Assembly (NCBI GenBank): GCA_023101885.1
Contig: JALPQD010000101.1
Location: 5,488,100 to 5,552,099, forward strand
Length of the DNA: 64,000 nt
Source of the DNA: Typhlomys cinereus
Lineage: Eukaryota; Chordata; Mammalia; Rodentia; Platacanthomyidae
Direction: 5' to 3'
A program made the translations under genes and the position numbers. This document shows positions 1 through 11,324 of this stretch, one piece after another. Positions within the stretch are counted from its first letter, which is position 1; the number at the start of each line of letters is the position of its first letter. Below the pieces are notes generated by a model. It was not told the origin of the DNA, did no database searches, and worked only from the letters and a program-made list of their open reading frames with translations.

Positions 1-150
1 TAGGAAGTGGGGAAAGACTGACTGGAAAGAGAACCTGCCGGGTTGGGATGGGAGCAGGTATGGAGTGGATATCAGGGTGTGAAAACTATCAAACTCATTG
101 TATTTGCAAATGAAAGTTTCACAAAATAAAAAACAAATATATAAAACAAT
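1..150 (+). mobile_element. L1 LINE 3' UTR end (truncated by window edge)
   Basis: G-rich stretch followed by an A-rich tail with AATAAA-like motifs near 130-145. This arrangement is typical of the rodent L1 3' UTR. The left part lies outside the window. Assignment is by pattern only, with no reading frame present. Confidence 0.45.
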
Positions 151-224
151 GAAATTCAATCTCTGTCCAACAAAAAGAGGCCTCACATCTACTCATTGAA
201 CAGAAAATAAAGGTAGTTTTAATC

Positions 225-600
225 AATGTGGGTTCTAGCTTGTGACTATTTCTCCCTCGTAGAGTCTTTTCCACAGACTCATGTGTTTGGGAAGGTTATG
301 GCACCTTTAGGAGGTGGAGCCACACTGAAGGAAGGCAGTGGGTGGGCCTAGAGATGGATTAGTTCCACCCTATTTCCAGGAGAGGTCTGCTCTGCAATTG
401 GCAGTTTAGCAGCTCTGAGCCTCCATGAAGAATGTCACTTAGCCCATCTCCAGCTTCTGCTGCCAGCCATGCAGCTTCCGCCATAAAGGACTGTATCTGC
501 CCACTGGAAGCATAAGCCAAATAAATCTCCCTTTTCTCCCATAAATTGTCAGACTTTGGGTGTTCCTTCCCAGCAACACAAAGAGTAACCAGTACGGCAT
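225..600 (+). mobile_element. ERVL-MaLR type LTR
   Basis: It contains the 'gtgtttgggaaggttatgg' and 'aggaggtggagcc' blocks, a 'ccaaataaatctccc' polyadenylation region near 515-530, and an 'agcaacac...agtaac' end. These features mark MaLR LTRs in rodents. The LTR is solo, with no internal sequence beside it. The predicted peptide on the minus strand (359-610) is incidental. Confidence 0.7.
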
Positions 601-1390
601 TTAATTGCACATCTTGGCTCTCCCAAAGTTCAGGATGCTAGTGCAACACCAGTATAGTTGCAGAAGAAAGTCAGTTCTTAGCAACATAACAAGGGCCATA
701 GTTACCATCAGTAGACAGTTACCTGGCACGCTTTTGTTCTTTGGAAAAATTAGATGTCAACATGTCAAGGAGAGGACCGAGCATCTCAGTAGCAGAGAGA
801 ACCAGGACAGCCAAGAGTTCCCCTGCCAGACAGGATAGTGAGGCTTTTAGGGTGCACACGGCAGACGCAGATGTCTGAAGAGGCTTACAGGAAGTAGGGA
901 AGCACCGAAGACTGAATCATGGAGGGCGATTCCTGTTGCCTGATCTCACTTGAGATCAGGATGCAGTGGAATTCAAGTCTTTCCCCTCAATAAATTAAAC
1001 AAACTTCCCATGAAATGTTTATGTTGGTGGATATCTTCATGCAGAGTGAAGCCTTTCTGAATCAGCTCTCGGATGACTTCAATGTTAAGGACAAATAGTT
1101 CCATACAGTTTTGGAGGGAAACAAGGCTTCTTTCCAGAAGTCTACTGGCTAGGCAGGCCGGCTTGCAAAGATACACAGAAGTCTCATTGACTACGTGTAC
1201 TGTTCAGCATGAATATCCATCCTCACACACACAACCAAGAATTACATGATAAAAACTAGCAGCATAGAACAAAGAATGGCCACCTAAGTCAACAGAAATG
1301 GGACCCAGAGAGTTAAGTTAATAAAAGAGCAAATAAGACTTAGCATGCCTTAGCTTCAATAAATATTGAGAGAAAACAGATCTCTTAAAA
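601..1390. other. Unannotated unique sequence
   Basis: No recognisable repeat or gene. It contains a perfect short palindrome at 939-960 (see findings). Open frames are under 80 codons and lack start or splice context. Confidence 0.5.
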
Positions 1391-1397
1391 AATGGGA

Positions 1398-1612
1398 TTC
1401 TGGACTGGCAGAATGGCTCAGTAGTAAGGTGGCTGCATGCCAATGTAGAAGCCTGAGTTTGATCCCTGGATCTCCTGGTGGAAGGAGAAAATGATCTCTG
1501 AAAAGTGTCCTCTGACCTCCACCTTTGAGTCATGGCACTGGGCAAACTTCTCTCACCAATCTCATCTCTCTCTCTGTCACTCATAAATAAAATATTTTTT
1601 GAAAAATTGGAG
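1398..1612 (+). mobile_element. B2/B3-type tRNA-derived SINE
   Basis: The head 'actggcagaatggctcagta' is an A-box region. A B-box-like 'gtttgatccctgg' follows, then the B3-type body 'tggtggaaggagaa' and 'gtcctctgacctccac'. The tail is CT-rich and then A-rich. The copy is diverged, so it is old. Confidence 0.65.
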
Positions 1613-2265
1613 TGTTCCTAAATGAAAAAAAATCAGAGAATACAGAAGACTTGTTAGGAATTAAAGGTAACATTGATAAAATATAGTGTTTAAGGAATGA
1701 CAAGGAGATCAAGCCACAAAAATACATTCCTCGGCCACAGAGCCTAATGAAAAAAGTACACAGAATGAGGAACAGGTCCAAGTGACTCATCTGATCAAAA
1801 GAATTAACTAGGAGGCATTCAAAGGATAGATAGAAAATTGCCAGTTATTAATGAAAGAAACAGATGGGGAAAAAACCTACAAAATTCTTCAGCATAAAGG
1901 AGCCATCGTGTGGTGATTAAGATAAATGAATGAAGACGCCTCATGAAACCAAAGAACAGCGTGGATTTAACAAAATAAATACAAGCTGAAAGCTTTTGGA
2001 AGAGAACAAAACATACCTCTCCCATGGAGAAATGGCAGTCTGCTTTCTCAGGAATAGCAATGGTAATTAGAAGACATTGAGGTCAGATTTCTGAGGGCAA
2101 ATCTTAAATATGCTTTTTGCATGTCTTAAAATGTGTCCAATTTATAAGATGGTTGAGAAGAAAGTAAAGGGAGTTACCATTTGCCCAGCGTTCAGCTTCC
2201 TCTGCTGGTATCTTAAAATCTTATATTAAAATACTGCATTTCTTACACTGATTGAAGTCTATTGT
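1613..2265. other. Unannotated AT-rich sequence
   Basis: AT-rich and A-rich on the plus strand, possibly decayed L1, but I see no diagnostic motif. Open frames here are short and hydrophobic on the T-rich strand, as expected by chance. Confidence 0.4.
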
Positions 2266-2269
2266 TGTT

Positions 2270-2650
2270 TCAAGGCAGTACTGCTGCATCTAGGAACTTA
2301 CTGCAGTGTGACTTGTCCTTTCCAGACCTGCATAATGGCTGACATACCAATATGCTCCCATAGACTATCGAGGAACTCAAGAGACTTAAGAACATACAGT
2401 GAAAAGCTTGGGGACTAAAGCTGGATGAGTAAGGGGAAATGCTCCTATTAGTGGGGTAGCCCAAGGAGAGGCAATTTGGTATGTCACAGAGGCCTGAACT
2501 CCCAGAAGAGTCGACAAGCCAGAGGGAACACTGGGGTCCACAGAAACAGACAGTGGAAGTGTAGGAGGGAGGGGAGTAGATTGATGAAAGGAAGGGAGGG
2601 GAATTGGAGGGAGGGGAGATAGAGGGAAGCATGGATAAGTACTCAATATG
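2270..2650 (+). mobile_element. L1 3' UTR-like repeat fragment
   Basis: Its reverse complement aligns by eye along most of its length with 32670-33060. Shared blocks include a polypurine run (2555-2630 on this strand), 'aggcctgaactcc' and 'agctggatgagtaa'. Being dispersed and carrying a polypurine tract fits rodent L1 3' UTR sequence. The exact subfamily is unknown. Confidence 0.5.
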
Positions 2651-4630
2651 CTTATAAAACTAATTTCTCATGGTCAGACTAAGGCTCCTCAGGGTTAAGG
2701 GAGGAAAGCTCACAGACGTGAGGCCTCATCCTTGCTGTGTTACATCAAGGCTAAGTACTGTCAACATGATCTATCACAGTTAACATTGACCCTTGACCAC
2801 CCAACTAGGCGTGTATGTCATATTTCTGCTGCAAAGTTGCTCTTTTTTTCCCTTTCTAAGAAAATATATTTATAGAAATATACATCATAGAAATATCTAT
2901 AGAAAAATCACATAAATCATTTGGGTCTCTTCTGCCTGGGAGATTTGCCTCGACTTTCTTGCTAATGGATCATTTTTTCACATGAGTTCATACCCATGGG
3001 TGTTACTTTACAGTATGAGTTATCATCAGCTCAGTGTGACTTTCTTCCGACTTTGATCCTAACAACTCTATCAGCTACCGCCTGCAGACCTTGGACTTAA
3101 TCCCATGGATATGTTGCTTATGTTTTGTTTCCATTTTTGTTTTAGAGCACTTCTTCCTTTTTTTGTCTTTCTGAAATAATCTAGGCTCATCATATACTTT
3201 CTTGCCCTACTTGAAGAAACCAATGCCTTCCCAGAGAATGTTGCTTCTTTTATCAGAAATAGTATTGGAAACCCAAGAGCTGATGCGGGCTGGATTCATT
3301 ACTATTGGATGCTGCTGCTTCCAGGCTTTCTGAACTGGTAATCATGAAACATATGTGCACGTATATATACCTTGTAAACATATACATATGTGTTTATGTA
3401 CAGACATATAATGTGTATTTTCTAATGCATGCACACATTTGCATACTATTCCACATGTTTATATTAAATATGAATTCATAGTGATGTCTCCAACTGTAAA
3501 TTTACAGCATGTGGAATAATTTCTCTCCTCCCTATATTATCTGGAGATTCCCATTTCTACAGTGAAAACTGGTTCCTAAGATCCACCATCCAGTTCCTTA
3601 ATTGGTCTTTTACATTTGATGAGTTCTGTGTTTTGGCACAGAACCGTTCTGTCTTACTGAGTATTCTGTGAGGGTTTCAGCAGGATCCGTCCTCTGATGC
3701 AGTTGGATGGAAATCTCAGGAAATATAATTGATTGGATCAAGTAGATCCTGCCATCCAACTCAGAAACATGCTTTTTGATTTTCTATTTCTTTTCTCTGG
3801 ATTACTCAAAGAGGGAGCTGATGTCTTTGACCATAGATACTGTCTGCCTTTTCCTTCCAGTTCTCTCTACTTTTGCTTCATGTATTTTGATGCTCTGTGT
3901 TGGGTTAAAGATCATTATAAAATCAGGCCCAAATCATTCTATAATATTTCTTTTAACCCTGACAATTTTTCCTAATTCTTCTTGGTTCTGAATAAACACG
4001 GCTATTTCAACTTTCCTCCAGTCTGTGCTACCTGTTATTTATACATCTCTTTCCATCTTTTACTTTTCATCTATCTGAATTTTACACTCTGTTATTTGAC
4101 GCATCAATCCCATTTTTATTAAAAAATTCATTTGGCTGATTTCTTTCAATGACTGTATAGAAATAATCACATTTTATGATTATCGTGATAGTTGCATGAA
4201 TATTTAGCAAATTTTCTTCCCTTTATGTTTTCTCCAGTTTTAACCATTTGGTTAAAACTTTTCATTTGATCTTTTACCTATCAATCTGACCACATTTCTT
4301 TGAATGAAAATCTTCATATTTATCCAGAGTCAGAAATGTGCATTTGCAACTAGCCTGAATCCTTTAAAAAACAGTCACATATGGTATAGATACCTTTTTG
4401 CAAGGTATTTTCAGTGACCCCCCCCAATTCCTGTCCCTCTGACATACTGCCATTCAGCGGACTTATCTGTACACAACAAACGTGTGACTATCATTGCTTC
4501 AGATGAAGTTATTTCATGTCACTTTAGCGTATAAGTAACAAAGGATTCGCTCTTACTGTCATCTGTCACCTGTCTGATGAGGCTTCGTTCCTTCCACACC
4601 CACAGCTCCGCCCACTGCCCTCTGTCTGCC
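2651..4630. other. Unannotated AT-rich sequence, possibly ancient LINE
   Basis: T-rich on the plus strand. Parts may be decayed antisense L1, because it leads into a clearer antisense L1M segment at about 4640, but I cannot place it. No gene signal. The 70-80 residue open frames around 3733-3991 are T-rich and hydrophobic with no family resemblance. Confidence 0.35.
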
Positions 4631-4639
4631 TTAGCTGTG

Positions 4640-5100
4640 TCTTTCAACATTTTCTTTGGGAAGTCCCATTGTTGATACTGTTCTTGCCTGAGAAAGTCTT
4701 CATTTCCCCTTAACTTGAAAGGAATAATACCATTAGGGCATAGACTTGAGGTTGACAGATTATTTTCCTCTCAACAGTCTATTTCACTCAGTTCTCTCCT
4801 TGTTTATGTGCCTTACACTTTGGAAACCCATTCCCACTCCCACACAGCACTCTTTTCAAGATTTTCCCTTTGTCCTTGGTTTTCTATAATTTAATGAAGA
4901 CGGACTTGAATACAGTGTTCAGTATGTTTATTATTTGGTGTTCTTTGCATACCAAGTTCTGTAGGGTTTTGTCATTCATTTTAGAAAAACTTCAGCAGTC
5001 ATTAGCTCAGATTATCTTTTCTTTCTACTCTGCCCTCCCTTCTTGTGGTATTTTAGTTATATTTACTTTTACATTTACAAGGCTATTCTACTTTTTATAA
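4640..5100 (-). mobile_element. Ancient mammalian L1 (L1M-type) 3' region, antisense
   Basis: The plus strand carries blocks typical of the antisense L1M 3' region: 'gaaagtcttcatttcccctt', 'gaggttgacagattatttt' and, around 4975-5050, a 'ttagaaaaacttcagcagtc' stretch leading into a 'tctgccctcccttcttgtgg' stretch. It is heavily diverged and has no intact frame. Confidence 0.5.
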
Positions 5101-5430
5101 GATTTATTTTTAAAAACTTTTTATTTGCAGTTTTCTTTAAGGAGTTGATATTGATGTCTCCAGTCTAGGATAAATCTTCCTCCCCGAAAAAGTGTCTTAT
5201 ATTTCACAAAATTAAGCGCTGAACACAAACTTTTCCATGGAATTGAAAATCCTCAGTGCTATAGAAACTTAGGGAAAGATGATAGAAATCTACCCCACAA
5301 AGGGAAACAGCCAAGATGACTACCCATCACCATCCTGTCTTGAATAAAGAGAAAAGGACCTTTCAAATTTACAAGGATGTCTTTCTTTTACATGAAGCAA
5401 AGGTCAAAACCCTTTCAGGGAGTGGATTCT

Positions 5431-5514
5431 TTTTTTTAATTTTTTTTATTATTATTTATTCAATTGTGCATGTGTGCGTGTGTTTGTATGTGTGTGTGTG
5501 TGTTGTGCATGTAT

Positions 5515-5555
<41 letters not shown>

Positions 5556-5763
5556 ACCCCAGGCGAATTCAGGAACCACCTTAGACCGCCTCACCTCCTC
5601 CTTCTTTACTCTGCCCCGGGATTCACAGGCTCTGCCCTACCAGGACAAGAAACACAGGCCGCCCCCACTTCTGCCTGGTGTCTATACGTGGGGTCTAGGA
5701 TCCGAACTCAGGACTTCTGCCTGCAAGGCAGAGGCTTAACCCCTGAGCCACCTCTCCAGCCCC
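5431..5763 (-). mobile_element. tRNA-derived SINE (window-typical family) with (CA)n tail
   Basis: Reverse-strand head 'ggggctggagaggtggctca' (5742-5761), then an A box, a B box and the common body. The tail is a (CA)n tract (TG on the plus strand, 5520-5552) and an AATAAA/A-rich end. It is bounded by near-perfect TSDs, 'tcagggagtggattct' (5415-5430) and 'tcagtgagtggattct' (5764-5779). The 161-residue open frame across it is SINE plus microsatellite, not a gene. Confidence 0.9.
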
Positions 5764-5779
5764 TCAGTGAGTGGATTCT

Positions 5780-6135
5780 AAAAACAAACAAGAGTCAGTA
5801 ATAAACACACTGAGAAATTCACCTAAAGCAATTCCAGGGATTCCCAATGCTTCCAAGCACGTTGCAGCATAAGCCTCTCCAGAGAAGCTGCCCTTGGTGC
5901 AGAACGCCAAGAATTCCCACAGTCTTCCTGACGGATTAGAAATGAATGCTAAATCAAATGGGACCAAGATTCAGCTTGCCCAAAAAGAAAACAAAACAAG
6001 AAAAGAGCCACCACAGAAAACAAGATAAGGCAGGAAGAGAAGCAGGCTTGGGAATACTCAGTAATTGCTTTTGATGAAAACCTAAAGTGAAAGATTTAAA
6101 ATGATTGTAAGAATGGGATAGGATTAAAAACGGAG
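5780..6135. other. Unannotated sequence between two SINEs
   Basis: Unique sequence with no recognised repeat. The 186-residue minus-strand frame (5954-6514) starts in the next SINE and runs into this stretch. It shows no family resemblance. Confidence 0.4.
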
Positions 6136-6137
6136 GA

Positions 6138-6410
6138 AGTGGGGACTTGAGAGATGGCTTACGGGTTACAGTCCTTACCTCAAAAGCAAAAGGACTTGAA
6201 TTCAGATCCCTAGATCCCACATAAAAAATGCCAGGGGAAACAGCAGCAGCGTCCACTTCCAGCCTGGGCAGAGCCTGGGAAACCTCAGGGCAAAGCAATA
6301 AGGAGGTAGAGCAACTCAGGATGATTCCCAGTGTCACCCTTGAGCCTCCACAGCAACTCTCAAATGCATACACACCCACATACACATACACACACGTACC
6401 GTCAGCCTGG
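6138..6410 (+). mobile_element. tRNA-derived SINE (window-typical family)
   Basis: Head 'ggacttgagagatggcttac', B-box-like 'gaattcagatccc', then the family body 'gcagagcctgggaaacctca' and 'gaggtagagcaactcagg'. It ends in imperfect CA repeats. Diverged copy. Confidence 0.8.
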
Positions 6411-6414
6411 CTTT

Positions 6415-7050
6415 CAGTGAAAGCGCAGGACACAGCAGCCAGTCCCTGGGCCCAGCCCCCCAATGCACTGAGTGATATCACCCTCTTCTCAATCCTTGCA
6501 CCCACCATTACCATCCAGGTGGATCTCAGACTCCTGTTGCCAACTCAGCTGCCACATGGGTTCCCCAAGTTCAATTACACAGTAATACCCCCTTTATCTA
6601 CAGAAGATATGGCCAAAACTCCCAATGAACGCCTAGTTTAGCTGTACATTCCATACGATCTTTTCTATGTGTGCACAGGATCACAAAGTTCATTTCATAA
6701 AACAGGCACAGGAAGAAGCTGACAGTAAGAAAAAGTAAAGCATAACAATTATAATAGCCTGTCCTAATAAAATTACATTAACGTGACCTCTCCTTTGCTT
6801 TCAAAATACCTTGTTGTATTCAAATCACCCTCCCTGTTCCTTTGATGTTGATGTAGTGAAGCAAAGAAAGTGATACCGGCATTGTGGCATAGTGTCACGC
6901 TGTGGTATAAGCGTTCTGTTTGGTCCCATGATTGCGAGGATTACCAAGTGCACTAATGGAGGCAATGTCTATCCTTGGATACTCCTGGCAAAGGGAGGGT
7001 GCACCTCTACGATCACAGAGAGGTGATGGTAGAAGGGCAGAGCGGCATGC
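6415..7050. other. Unannotated sequence
   Basis: No identified repeat or gene in about 640 bp. Open frames are chance-sized. Confidence 0.4.
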
Positions 7051-7310
7051 CACAACTTTGCCAAACATGTTGGCATGCACATTAAAGGATTCTCCGGGGA
7101 TTGGGGGAGGGGAGGCACTGGGGAGTGGGGAGGGAAGGGTGAGGGGAGGGTGAGCAGAGGGGCCGGAGGGAGGAGGAGGGAGGGTACCTATTAAGTTTGT
7201 ATGAGCGGAGATAATAAAAAATGTTTAAAAATAAAAAAACTTTGCCAAACATGAACATCAGCTATCATTGCAAACACATGCGTTGGTGCAGGACAACTCA
7301 CAAGCCACAC
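7051..7310. repeat. Fragment related to the 7835-7905 repeat, split by an L1 insertion
   Basis: With 7070-7253 removed (the insertion plus one TSD copy), the flanks join into a run closely resembling 7835-7905. Shared blocks are 'cacaa.cttgcc/tccaaa', 'aacatcag.tatcattgcaa' and 'gg.acaactc'. Both appear to be end pieces of the same MaLR-like element. Confidence 0.5.
7070..7237 (+). mobile_element. 5'-truncated L1 insertion (3' UTR only)
   Basis: A G-rich polypurine tract (7095-7190) is followed by 'aagtttgtatgagc' and an A-rich tail. It is flanked by a perfect 16-bp TSD, 'aactttgccaaacatg' at 7054-7069 and 7238-7253. It is the same L1 subfamily as 10244-10577. The size and the perfect TSD indicate a fairly recent target-primed event. 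Confidence 0.9.
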
Positions 7311-7544
7311 AAGAAGATTTATTGGGGGAAAAAAATATACTTCCAAGGCCGTAAGTGGGCTGGAGCCAGGAGAAAGCTTAAAGGCTCAGTGGCAATCCTA
7401 TGCCAAGGATGGGGGATTTATATCACATTCAGAGACTTTCCAGGCCATTTGCATTGTATCTGCTTTTCTCATGAATGTGCTGTTACATGCATTTCCACAT
7501 ACAGCATCAAACGTGGCATGTCTCATTGGTGTCTGTCACAGTCA

Positions 7545-7905
7545 CTTTTTCTGTTGCTGTGAGACAACATTCATCACAACTTAAGGGGAGACAGGGAGAT
7601 TTATTTGGCTTAAGTTCCAGAGGGATTTAGTCCATTATGACAGGAAAGGCATAGTGGGTGGCAGAAGCTGGAGGTGGCTTAAATGGCATAAATCACCATG
7701 GAGACAGAGAATGCAAGTGACAAACTGCTAAAGCAGACTACTAGGGGAAGCAGGGCGGGGCTACCCAACCTCAAGGCCTGCCTCTGAAACCTGCCTTCCT
7801 CCAACAAGGTTCCACCTACTAAAGGTACCACAAACTTCCCAAATATTAACATCAGGTATCATTGCAAACATATGAGCCTTTGGGACAACTCGTATTAAAC
7901 CATGA
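7545..7905 (-). mobile_element. ERVL-MaLR type LTR, antisense
   Basis: The plus strand shows 'ctgttgctgtgagacaac', 'tttatttggcttaagttcc', 'aacaaggttccacctacta' and an 'ttgggacaactcgtattaaacca' end split over two blocks. This is the usual antisense MaLR order. A related copy lies at 31570-31905. Confidence 0.7.
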
Positions 7906-8227
7906 GAGCATCTCAACTCGGCCTGGGAGTGTTCATTTCAGTATTACAATGAGCCACAAATCACCTGCAGACACTGTCAGTGTCTGTGGTCCCAGCAATG
8001 CTAGCTGACCTCAGCTGTGTGAGGTGAGGGTTTCCACCCTTGCTCTTTGTCAGTGTGTCTTTGCTGGTTCTCCAGTCTTTGCAGAAGGTCTTTCAGGCCT
8101 CATTCTGTCCTTCCTTCCTGCCTCAGAGAGATGGCAGGAAATTTCATCAAGCAAACAAATTTAAATCATGTGACCTCCATATTTGTAGACAGTATTTTCC
8201 ATCAATTGTTTAAAACATTTATTCATC

Positions 8228-8229
8228 TA

Positions 8230-8272
<43 letters not shown>

Positions 8273-8420
8273 GAGGTATGTGTGTGGGATCAGAGGACAA
8301 CTTGCTGAATTCAGTTCTGTTCTCTTCTTTCACCAGGTAGGTTCTGGGATCAGAACTCAGGTCATCAGGCTTGGTGGTCAGTGCCTTCACCTGCTGAGCT
8401 ATCTCACCTGCCCCCATCGG
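8228..8420 (-). mobile_element. B2/B3-type tRNA-derived SINE with (CA)n tail
   Basis: The plus strand reads (TG)n (8231-8269), 'agaggacaacttgctgaatt', 'ggatcagaactcaggtcat' and 'ctgctgagctatctcacctg'. The reverse strand therefore starts with a tRNA-like head and ends in (CA)n. The body is B3-type, not the window-typical family. Confidence 0.8.
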
Positions 8421-8667
8421 TATTTTTGGACCATGGCAGCTGGTGCTGCAGAAAATAAGAGCACAGATGAGGGATAGCAGATGTGTTCCTCGCCCTCATC
8501 TCCTAGTCATGCTTGGAGTCTCCAGGCTAGAGCCTCCTTCAGTAATTCAGAAGAGAAAGTGACAAGCCATCCTTGTTTCTTCCCTTTTCATTTCCTTTGG
8601 ACCCCAAAATGAACTACTCATGCACTATCACTACAGTTCTCCTAAAAAGAAGCTATACAAAGCTCAG

Positions 8668-8785
8668 AGCCCAGTCATGGTGGCATGTACCTGTAATCTC
8701 ATACCCAGGAAAGCTGAGGTAGAGTGACTGTACTTTGCAAGGCAGTCTGGACTAAATGTGAGACACTGTATCAAACAATATAGAA
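8668..8785 (+). mobile_element. B1 SINE (7SL-derived monomer)
   Basis: 'cagtcatggtggcatgtacc', 'tgtaatctcatacccaggaa', 'agctgaggtagagtgac' and 'gagacactgtatcaaacaa' match the B1 monomer layout. The A-rich tail passes into the GGAA/GGGA microsatellite. Confidence 0.8.
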
Positions 8786-8820
8786 AGAAGAAAGATAAGG
8801 AAGAAAGGATAAGGAAAGAG

Positions 8821-8918
8821 AAGGAAGGAAGGAAGGAAGGAAGGAAGGAAGGAAGGAAGGAGGGAGGGAGGGAGGGAGGGAGGGAGGGAGGGAGGGAGGG
8901 AGGGAGGGAGGGAGGGAG
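8821..8918 (+). repeat. (GGAA)n-(GGGA)n microsatellite
   Basis: Ten GGAA units (8821-8860) change abruptly to about fourteen GGGA units (8861-8918). It probably grew from the B1 A-tail. The PSLPPSLPPS and KEGRKEGR open frames on either strand are artefacts of this tract. Confidence 0.97.
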
Positions 8919-8939
8919 AAAAAAGGATAAAAAAGCAAA

Positions 8940-10200
8940 CATCTCTTTCATCTTCATCCCTGCTGACTGACAGGCATTGGGTATAACACTCATAAATCTC
9001 TGTGCCTCAAGCCAGGGTCCATTGGTCTATTTACACGTTGGATACCCAGCAGCAGATGCACTTTGAGCCTAATGATACCAACATTTTTATTGGTCCCTTA
9101 GCCCCCTCTGAAAAGGGCCCTCCACATATATTCTTAAGCACATGTGTTTCATAAAAGTTACAGAGGTTGGAAAAGTTACTTACATCTAGTAGCGAATCCT
9201 CCACTCCATTCCCTAAGGTCACCTTTCTTTGGATTGAGTGGCAGGGACTGGGATCAATATAGGGGCAGGTATAAGGCTGAGAATGCAATTGATTGGGGTT
9301 TGGCAGGATCTGTGTGCACAGTTCGGAGTCATTTTCACATTGGTGTGTCAGTGATAGGACTATGCTGAGAAACTCATCATTAAGCAATACTGACTTTGTG
9401 TAATTAACATATAGCTTGCCTACATATACCGGGCTAGCTGAATGTACAGCCGGTCATTACTCTTCCTAAAATTTCACTAAATATTCTGTATCCGATATGA
9501 TGACCCATGAAGCTGCTCGGAGGCTGGGGGATATGAAAGACAGAAAAAAGAATACACAGAGAAGGAAATATAAAGAACAGTTGGCTGAAACAAATAGGCA
9601 ATCCCACTATCCCCCAAAGGGAGAGCAATCAGAAAACATCACCCAGTGCTTCCAGATTTTAGTCATAATCAAGGCACTGGGAATCTGTATGCAAATCCAG
9701 GTGCCAGACTTCTGCTCAGTAGGAAGGTGAGGTAGGATGATGGGAAAGCTTTCCTAGCTTCTAGTGTGTTCTTGGATTACCAGTCTGAGATCCAGAGAAT
9801 CACATTCTTCAGATACTCAGCACGGCCAGAGAGAGACAGTTTAAAAATGAGACATTTCAGGTCCAGCCAGTGAGTGATCTTAGCCCTATAGGGGCTCCAG
9901 AAAGCATCAGTGGATTTGATGCCCATGAGTTTCTGTACTTACATTTTCCATAGAAAGCCCATGATTACAATCCCTCTCAGTCGTTCATGCTTTTTATCAA
10001 GGAATGAGATCTCCTCTTCCAGAAGGTGGAACCCCCACCATTGCTTTCTGCTACTTTGACTCTCTACACCTACACACATGGACAGATACCAACACAGCTC
10101 AGCTCTTAGGATGGAGCCTACTGTTCTTGGATTGCTGGACAAAACAGCATGAGGTAAAATCAAACATGAAAAGAGAAATGCCAGTGAGATGAACAACACA
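8940..10200. other. Unannotated sequence
   Basis: About 1.2 kb with no repeat or gene that I recognise. Frames of 60-118 codons occur on both strands without a conserved motif. Composition is close to the window average. Confidence 0.4.
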
Positions 10201-10243
10201 CCTTAACCCCATGAGAACGTGGCTGCAATAAGAACGTGTTGGA

Positions 10244-10577
10244 CTGTTGACCTCACAAAGTCTAGCACCTGCTAAAGGCACCAAGATCCTTGGAGGCAAA
10301 GGATTGGCAGCCACAGCAGTGTTCCTATACCTAAGGGGAACACGGGAAAGGGTTCGGCAAAGGCCACTGGGTCCTTGTACGTCATCGGAGAGGAGGGCCC
10401 AGAGGAAAATCAGTCATGCACAAGAAAGGACTCTCTGGGAATTGGGGTGGGAGGCACTGGGGGATGGGGAGGGAGAGGGGTGGGGAGGGGGAGCAGGGGG
10501 TACGGGGGGAGGAGGAGGGAGGGAGGGAACTGGTATACCTAATAAGTTTGTATGAGCTGAAATAAAAAAAAAAAAAA
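10244..10577 (+). mobile_element. 5'-truncated L1 insertion with perfect TSD
   Basis: L1 3' UTR with a polypurine tract (10440-10530), 'aataagtttgtatgagctg' and a poly(A) of about 15. It is flanked by 'agaacgtgttgga' at 10231-10243 and 10578-10590, a perfect 13-bp TSD (14 counting a shared A). It matches the L1 at 7070-7237 at the 3' end. The intact TSD and homopolymer tail mark it as one of the youngest insertions in the window. Confidence 0.92.
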
Positions 10578-10629
10578 AGAACGTGTTGGAAAATGTTTCT
10601 TAAGACAAACTGTTTTAGAATAAGTTGGA

Positions 10630-10908
10630 GGTTTTTAAATTTTTCTTTGTGTGTATGTGGGGGGGGGGGAGATAGCACTTGAATGTATGTGCCCGTGGAA
10701 GCCGAGGAGTGATTTCTGGAATCATCTTGGATTGCTCTACTTCCCCCTTGCTTTGTTCTGGAATTCCCCAGGTTACACCTTCCAGAGCCAGAAATACAGG
10801 CTGCTGCTACTTCCACCCAGCATTTTTACATGGGATCTGGAGATCAGAACCCAGATCCTTTTAATTGCAAGGCAAATGCTTTAACCTCTGAGCCATCTTT
10901 CCGGCCCT
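10630..10908 (-). mobile_element. tRNA-derived SINE (window-typical family)
   Basis: The plus strand reads 'gatttctggaatcatcttgg', 'ttctggaattccccaggtt', 'ttttacatgggatctggaga', 'ctctgagccatctttccggc'. This is the reverse complement of the family. The tail is short GT/G-rich sequence at 10650-10672. Confidence 0.85.
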
Positions 10909-11324
10909 CAGAAGGCTGTTTTTCATGTACAGAAGTCTAAAAGATTAAAAGTACAGCACAGTGCATACACAGGCCAGTGACAACATCATTTCAAGAATTT
11001 CTGCTGTGTATTTTTTTTTTTTGAGACTGGAAGCCCAGTTAAGCTTGTTCACACACTCACGTGAGTATTACAGTGCACTACTATATTCCAGACGCTACAA
11101 CATCACTAGGCAACATTCCCACTGTAGTCTTGCGAGACCACCATGGTGAACATGGCCTGTTGTTGAGTGAAACACTATTATATCCTACATGACCAATTAA
11201 CATTCTGTTCCTCATCCCCACATGGGACTGAGACTTATGGGAGTCCGTCCACTGCCCACGGAGCCCTCCACACAAGGGAAAATCCAGACAGCTAAATCTG
11301 GGAACTGAAAAGGTATCATGTGTG

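Noticed and set aside
5316..5801. 161-residue plus-strand open frame
   Set aside because: Made of a TG microsatellite and an antisense SINE body; the SINE ends and TSDs fully explain the sequence.
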